31,377 bases of DNA from a virus. Positions 28,916 to 31,377 of this stretch are shown one piece after another. The notes below the pieces were generated by a model. It saw only the letters and a program-made list of their open reading frames with translations. It made no database searches and was not told the origin of the DNA. The stretch is from positions 1 through 31,377 of IMG/VR virus record IMGVR_UViG_3300043449_000497; one strand, written 5' to 3'. The position numbers and the translations under genes were made by a program. Numbering within the stretch: the stretch's first letter is position 1; each line of letters starts with the position of its first letter.

Positions 28916-29368
28916 TTAACGCTTTGCTCGTGGTTCCCAAAACGCCTTGTCGCCATTAACGGCTTTGAACCAAGGACGCTTAGGGTTGGCTGACAAACCA
29001 TCACGGTTGTCCCACACTTCGTTCACACCAACTTTGGCGCACTCTGTGTGCAACCATGCTGGAATCGGACCGTGCTGTTGACCCTTGATGCGAACCTGAA
29101 AACCGCCAGTGGAAGCCTGTGGGGCTGGTGCTGGTGTAGGTGCTTGTACAGGTGTTGCGCCGAACGCCTCAGTGATTGCCTGAGTTACCTGTGGTTCGCT
29201 CATTGTGGTCATGCCATGCTTTTCAAGCAAGGCTTCGGTGGTGGCATCAAACGCAATCGCCCAATTAGCGATGTTTGTCATAATGTCATCCGTTTTCGGT
29301 GTCAGGTCAGCCGCAATTTTTGCAGCCACCTGTGTGATGATGGATTGGTCTTTGCTTACGGTACTCAT
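28916..29368 (-). CDS. SSB-like protein with degenerate zinc-ribbon tail
   Basis: In this 150-residue protein, the N-terminal helical part (IITQVAAKIAADLTP to LEKHGMTTM) is followed by a Pro/Ala/Gln linker (PVQAPTPAPAPQASTGG). A C-terminal segment then has VGVNEVWDNRDGLSANPKRP and WFKAVNGDKAFWEPRAKR. In related actinophage proteins encoded beside DnaB, as I recall them, the tail is a zinc ribbon with FKC and C-x-x-x-W; here the cysteines are replaced. It may bind single-stranded DNA or a replisome partner. AGGAGG is at ideal spacing, and a promoter and hairpin lie upstream. Confidence 0.65.
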   Translation of the reverse strand: MSTVSKDQSIITQVAAKIAADLTPKTDDIMTNIANWAIAFDATTEALLEKHGMTTMSEPQVTQAITEAFGATPVQAPTPAPAPQASTGGFQVRIKGQQHGPIPAWLHTECAKVGVNEVWDNRDGLSANPKRPWFKAVNGDKAFWEPRAKR

Positions 29369-29408
29369 ATCAAGCCTCCTGCTTGTTTGTTTGGTTTATG
29401 AGATTAGT

Positions 29409-29450
29409 GAACGACACGACCTGACTGGAGGTAACCGAGCCGTGTCGTTC
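29409..29450 (-). promoter_or_regulatory. Inverted repeat in leader, operator or hairpin
   Basis: GAACGACACG (29409-29418) and CGTGTCGTTC (29441-29450) are perfect 10-base arms separated by 22 bases. On the minus strand the repeat begins about 8 bases after the predicted transcript start (see 29465-29493) and ends 41 bases before the next start codon. It can be an RNA hairpin in the leader or an operator near the start site. Confidence 0.6.
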
Positions 29451-29464
29451 GTGAACTGGAAAAA

Positions 29465-29493
29465 ATTGTAGCACACACATGTCAGACATCCAA
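29465..29493 (-). promoter_or_regulatory. Putative sigma-70-type promoter
   Basis: On the minus strand there is TTGGAT (-35, 29488-29493), a 17-base spacer and TACAAT (-10, 29465-29470). The start would be near 29458. It would drive the operon from 28916-29368 leftward through helicase, primase and nuclease genes. The -35 is only half matched. The TACAAT -10 is the same as in the left operon candidate. Confidence 0.45.
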
Positions 29494-30318
29494 CTGTTCA
29501 GGGAAGGCGTTGTCCGCTTCACGAACAAACGCACCTTTACAAATGGACCAAAAACCGCACCATGCTTCAGAACACAGCGCAGACGAATCGTTCATTATCC
29601 AGTTGTTTTCGTAACCGCTGTTTAAAGCAGTATTGACCGCACCACGGATATATTGACGCAACCATTGTCCATGCGCTTCGGTTCGCACAATAGACACAAT
29701 CTGCGACTTTGGTTTCTCTTGACGGACCATAACGCCGAAACGGAAATCCACAGGATAACTAGGCGACAACCCAAGGTTGACGCAAGCATCAGCATAAACG
29801 CTGGCTTGGATGCTGGACTTCTGCTTTTCCTTAATGTTGTATTGGCGACTGGCTGTTTTCCAATCCCAAATAACACCACTAGGGGAAACATAATCCATAG
29901 TTCCCTCAACATAAACGGCATAATCGTTGATGGTGAAACCCAATGGGGCAGAGAACTTGTGTTCCACCTGACCGCCTTGCTCAACATGGGGTAGGATGCC
30001 TTCATAAAAGGCTGACGACATGGATTCCAGATATGCAGGGATTTTCTCTGGGTCAATGTTGGTCTGTTTATAATTCGTTTGCTGAAGAACAGCAAACTCA
30101 TCGCTAACAACATTAAGCATTTGACCGAACTCCGATGACCTGCCATCCAACACCGACTCAATACCAGCATGTAACGATGTGCCGATAATCGTGGCATCCG
30201 AACCAGTACGGAATTCAGGTCGCACCTGACCAAGCCTAGCCCGTTCAGGGCAAATCGTCATGTCACCTAACCATGACTGGCGAATATAAATCTTTTGATT
30301 AACTCTATCAATTCTCAT
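29482..30318 (-). CDS. RecB/Cas4-like exonuclease
   Basis: In this 278-residue protein, a G-x-x-x-H element (GTSLHAG, H50), then VEGTMDYVSPSGVIWDWKTA near 135-155 with the D and D-W-K motif, and KSSIQASVYADACVN with the Q-x-x-x-Y end are the RecB nuclease motifs. C23 (TICPERARLG) and three cysteines near 249-260 (ALCSEAWCGFWSICKG) could hold an iron-sulfur cluster, as in Cas4 and AddB. It probably resects DNA ends for recombination or replication. GGAGG precedes the ATG by 7 bases. It lies upstream of the helicase-primase group. Confidence 0.85.
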   Translation of the reverse strand: MRIDRVNQKIYIRQSWLGDMTICPERARLGQVRPEFRTGSDATIIGTSLHAGIESVLDGRSSEFGQMLNVVSDEFAVLQQTNYKQTNIDPEKIPAYLESMSSAFYEGILPHVEQGGQVEHKFSAPLGFTINDYAVYVEGTMDYVSPSGVIWDWKTASRQYNIKEKQKSSIQASVYADACVNLGLSPSYPVDFRFGVMVRQEKPKSQIVSIVRTEAHGQWLRQYIRGAVNTALNSGYENNWIMNDSSALCSEAWCGFWSICKGAFVREADNAFPEQLDV

Positions 30319-30364
30319 TTAAGACCTCCAATAATTAGCATGGACAGATAATAACAAATAGGTG

Positions 30365-31063
30365 TCACACATTTCCATGTGTTCTCCTGTAATAGTAAAT
30401 TGCATCCTGAGTGTACTCAATGTTGTACTTATCTTTTATGGTTTGCAGGATTTCTTTATCAGGAATTTCACGAGCAAGAATCATGTCATGGAATTCTTTT
30501 TTCACGAACCCCATACTGTTTCCTTGTCCATGCTGCCTAATAACCATAGGTTCATAAAGTTTCTTAAACGAACCAACCATGTTCCGACTCATGTTATGTT
30601 TGCGAACAATACTCATATAGTTTGGTCGCAACATCAGCATGTCTGCCTCAAACGCCATGAACTCGTCAACCGTAAGTGTACGCCCAAACTTGTCGGTACT
30701 CATCGCAGTCATAAACTCATCCAAAGTTAAACCAAACTTTGTGATGACATCAATAACACTGGTAACAGGGAACTGTGCAACCGCAATCGCAACCGATTCA
30801 CGGATAATTTTCCAGCGTTGCAACGGATTCGTTGGCAGTTCCAACGGTTCAAGGGATTCAAAGTTCGGGGCAATAAATTCCTCCACAAACTTGTCGTGAA
30901 TTTCTGTTACCGCTTGCAACCAATTCAACAAGTCATCCCTGTCGGTCAGGTCATAACCTTTCAGTTCTGCGATACGGTCACCCATCCACATGCCATTAAT
31001 CGCATCGGAGTTGAGTTCAACACCGATGGGTATAATGTCACCCAACCAATCATGTTCACACAT
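30365..31063 (-). CDS. Hypothetical early protein with HTH-like regions
   Basis: The 232-residue protein has an acidic N-terminal half (DWLGDIIPIGVELNSDAING) and a middle with helices LTLDEFMTAMSTDKFGRTLT and then VDEFMAFEADMLMLRP. The C-terminal part, RKHNMSRNMVGSFKKLYEPM and IPDKEILQTIKDKYNIEYTQ then DAIYYYRRTHG, resembles two helix-turn-helix segments. A DNA-binding regulator of early genes is possible. No enzyme motif is seen. AAGGCGG lies 9 bases before the start, which overlaps the previous gene by 8 bases. Confidence 0.7.
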   Translation of the reverse strand: MCEHDWLGDIIPIGVELNSDAINGMWMGDRIAELKGYDLTDRDDLLNWLQAVTEIHDKFVEEFIAPNFESLEPLELPTNPLQRWKIIRESVAIAVAQFPVTSVIDVITKFGLTLDEFMTAMSTDKFGRTLTVDEFMAFEADMLMLRPNYMSIVRKHNMSRNMVGSFKKLYEPMVIRQHGQGNSMGFVKKEFHDMILAREIPDKEILQTIKDKYNIEYTQDAIYYYRRTHGNV

Positions 31064-31226
31064 TCTGTAACCGCCTTGCTTGTGTTGTTGTTTCCACTAG
31101 GTTTTGCCACTGTTCATCAGTGGTCAAATCATAAATCAACTTCAAGCACACAACCACACTCAGTTCTGCGCCGAAAGTTTTTATTAGATTCTGTTCCACT
31201 TGGAACATTTCGTCTTGGTCTTTCAT
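31056..31226 (-). CDS. 56-residue hypothetical protein
   Basis: The start at 31226 is chosen because GAAAGGAAA stands just before it. A longer frame starts at 31247 but has no such site. The product (MKDQDEMFQVEQNLIKTFGA, then ELSVVVCLKLIYDLTTDEQW) is acidic and helical. It sits between two early genes and overlaps the downstream one by 8 bases. No known domain is visible. Confidence 0.65.
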   Translation of the reverse strand: MKDQDEMFQVEQNLIKTFGAELSVVVCLKLIYDLTTDEQWQNLVETTTQARRLQNV

Positions 31227-31237
31227 GTTGTTTCCTT

Positions 31238-31377
31238 TCATTCCCAAGTCACAAAGCCTTCGGGAGTCGTATAAGTTGGTGGAGTTGGTTCAATGGATTC
31301 CATCAAAGTTGGTCGTTCAACAATGACCGACCTACGGTTATAATCCTCAATGGCTTCCATAACACCACATGACGAAC
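31238..31377 (-). CDS. Partial early gene at window edge (C-terminal part)
   Basis: The frame is open from the window edge to a TGA at 31238. The readable end contains MEAIEDYNRRSVIVERPTLM and then PTPPTYTTPEGFVTWE. An internal ATG at 31360 has no ribosome-binding site, so the gene probably begins outside the window. The stop lies inside the ribosome-binding region of the next gene, which fits an operon. Function is unknown. Confidence 0.6.
   Translation of the reverse strand, partial: SSCGVMEAIEDYNRRSVIVERPTLMESIEPTPPTYTTPEGFVTWE

Noticed and set aside
29622-30233. 203-residue minus-strand frame inside the RecB-like gene
   Set aside because: It is a shifted frame of the clear nuclease gene; its Arg/Ser/Trp-rich product has no motif.
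1-31377. Searched by eye for tRNA genes, CRISPR arrays, insertion sequences and integrase
   Set aside because: No cloverleaf with CCA-type ends, no regularly spaced repeat array, no transposase or recombinase motif was seen; by-eye reading can miss weak cases.

Overview
The window is most of the genome of a tailed, short-tailed (podovirus-like) double-stranded DNA phage. It carries a large terminase, portal, scaffold, HK97-type capsid protein, adaptor, tail nozzle and giant internal virion protein in the usual podovirus order. The host is not stated by the sequence. Codon use (GGT, GCT, CGT, TTG) suggests moderate GC. Small zinc-finger proteins and a membrane/coiled-coil protein of actinophage type, plus basic proteins of a kind I associate with aquatic phages, point to an aquatic actinobacterium. 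That assignment is inference. The right edge cuts a minus-strand gene. No integrase, tRNA, CRISPR or insertion sequence was seen, and no DNA or RNA polymerase lies inside the window.

Layout. Positions 1-341 hold no gene but contain repeated TTATGAG/TCATAAT boxes and a GC-rich hairpin. Positions 342-1543 (minus strand) are five small genes chained by TAATG stop/start overlaps; two are too short for ordinary gene calling. Positions 1544-1748 are a divergent control region with a perfect hairpin, an inverted repeat and a 16-bp palindrome. From 1749 to 24052 everything is on the plus strand: putative small terminase, fibre and decoration-type genes, a lysis cassette (holin candidate, M15 peptidase, secreted lysozyme-like protein), large terminase, portal, scaffold and capsid. 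A strong terminator follows the capsid gene. Then comes a run of small lysine-rich proteins sharing an N-terminal signature, then adaptor, nozzle and internal proteins ending in an 1824-residue protein.

From 31377 back to 24018 (minus strand) is the replication and early module: a RecB/Cas4-like nuclease, a protein with a degenerate zinc-ribbon tail, a DnaB-like ATPase, an archaeo-eukaryotic-type primase, a proteasome/HslV-like Ntn hydrolase, a RusA-like resolvase, a second PD-(D/E)XK-type nuclease, a sigma region-4-like protein and a DUF1599-like protein. Most of these genes overlap by a few bases. The two modules converge and overlap at 24018-24052.

The most unusual contents are the self-contained Ntn-hydrolase gene in the replication operon, the tandem family of basic proteins with a duplicated N-terminal tag (including a perfect 49-bp direct repeat), and the cysteine-rich virion-type protein at 3382-3933.
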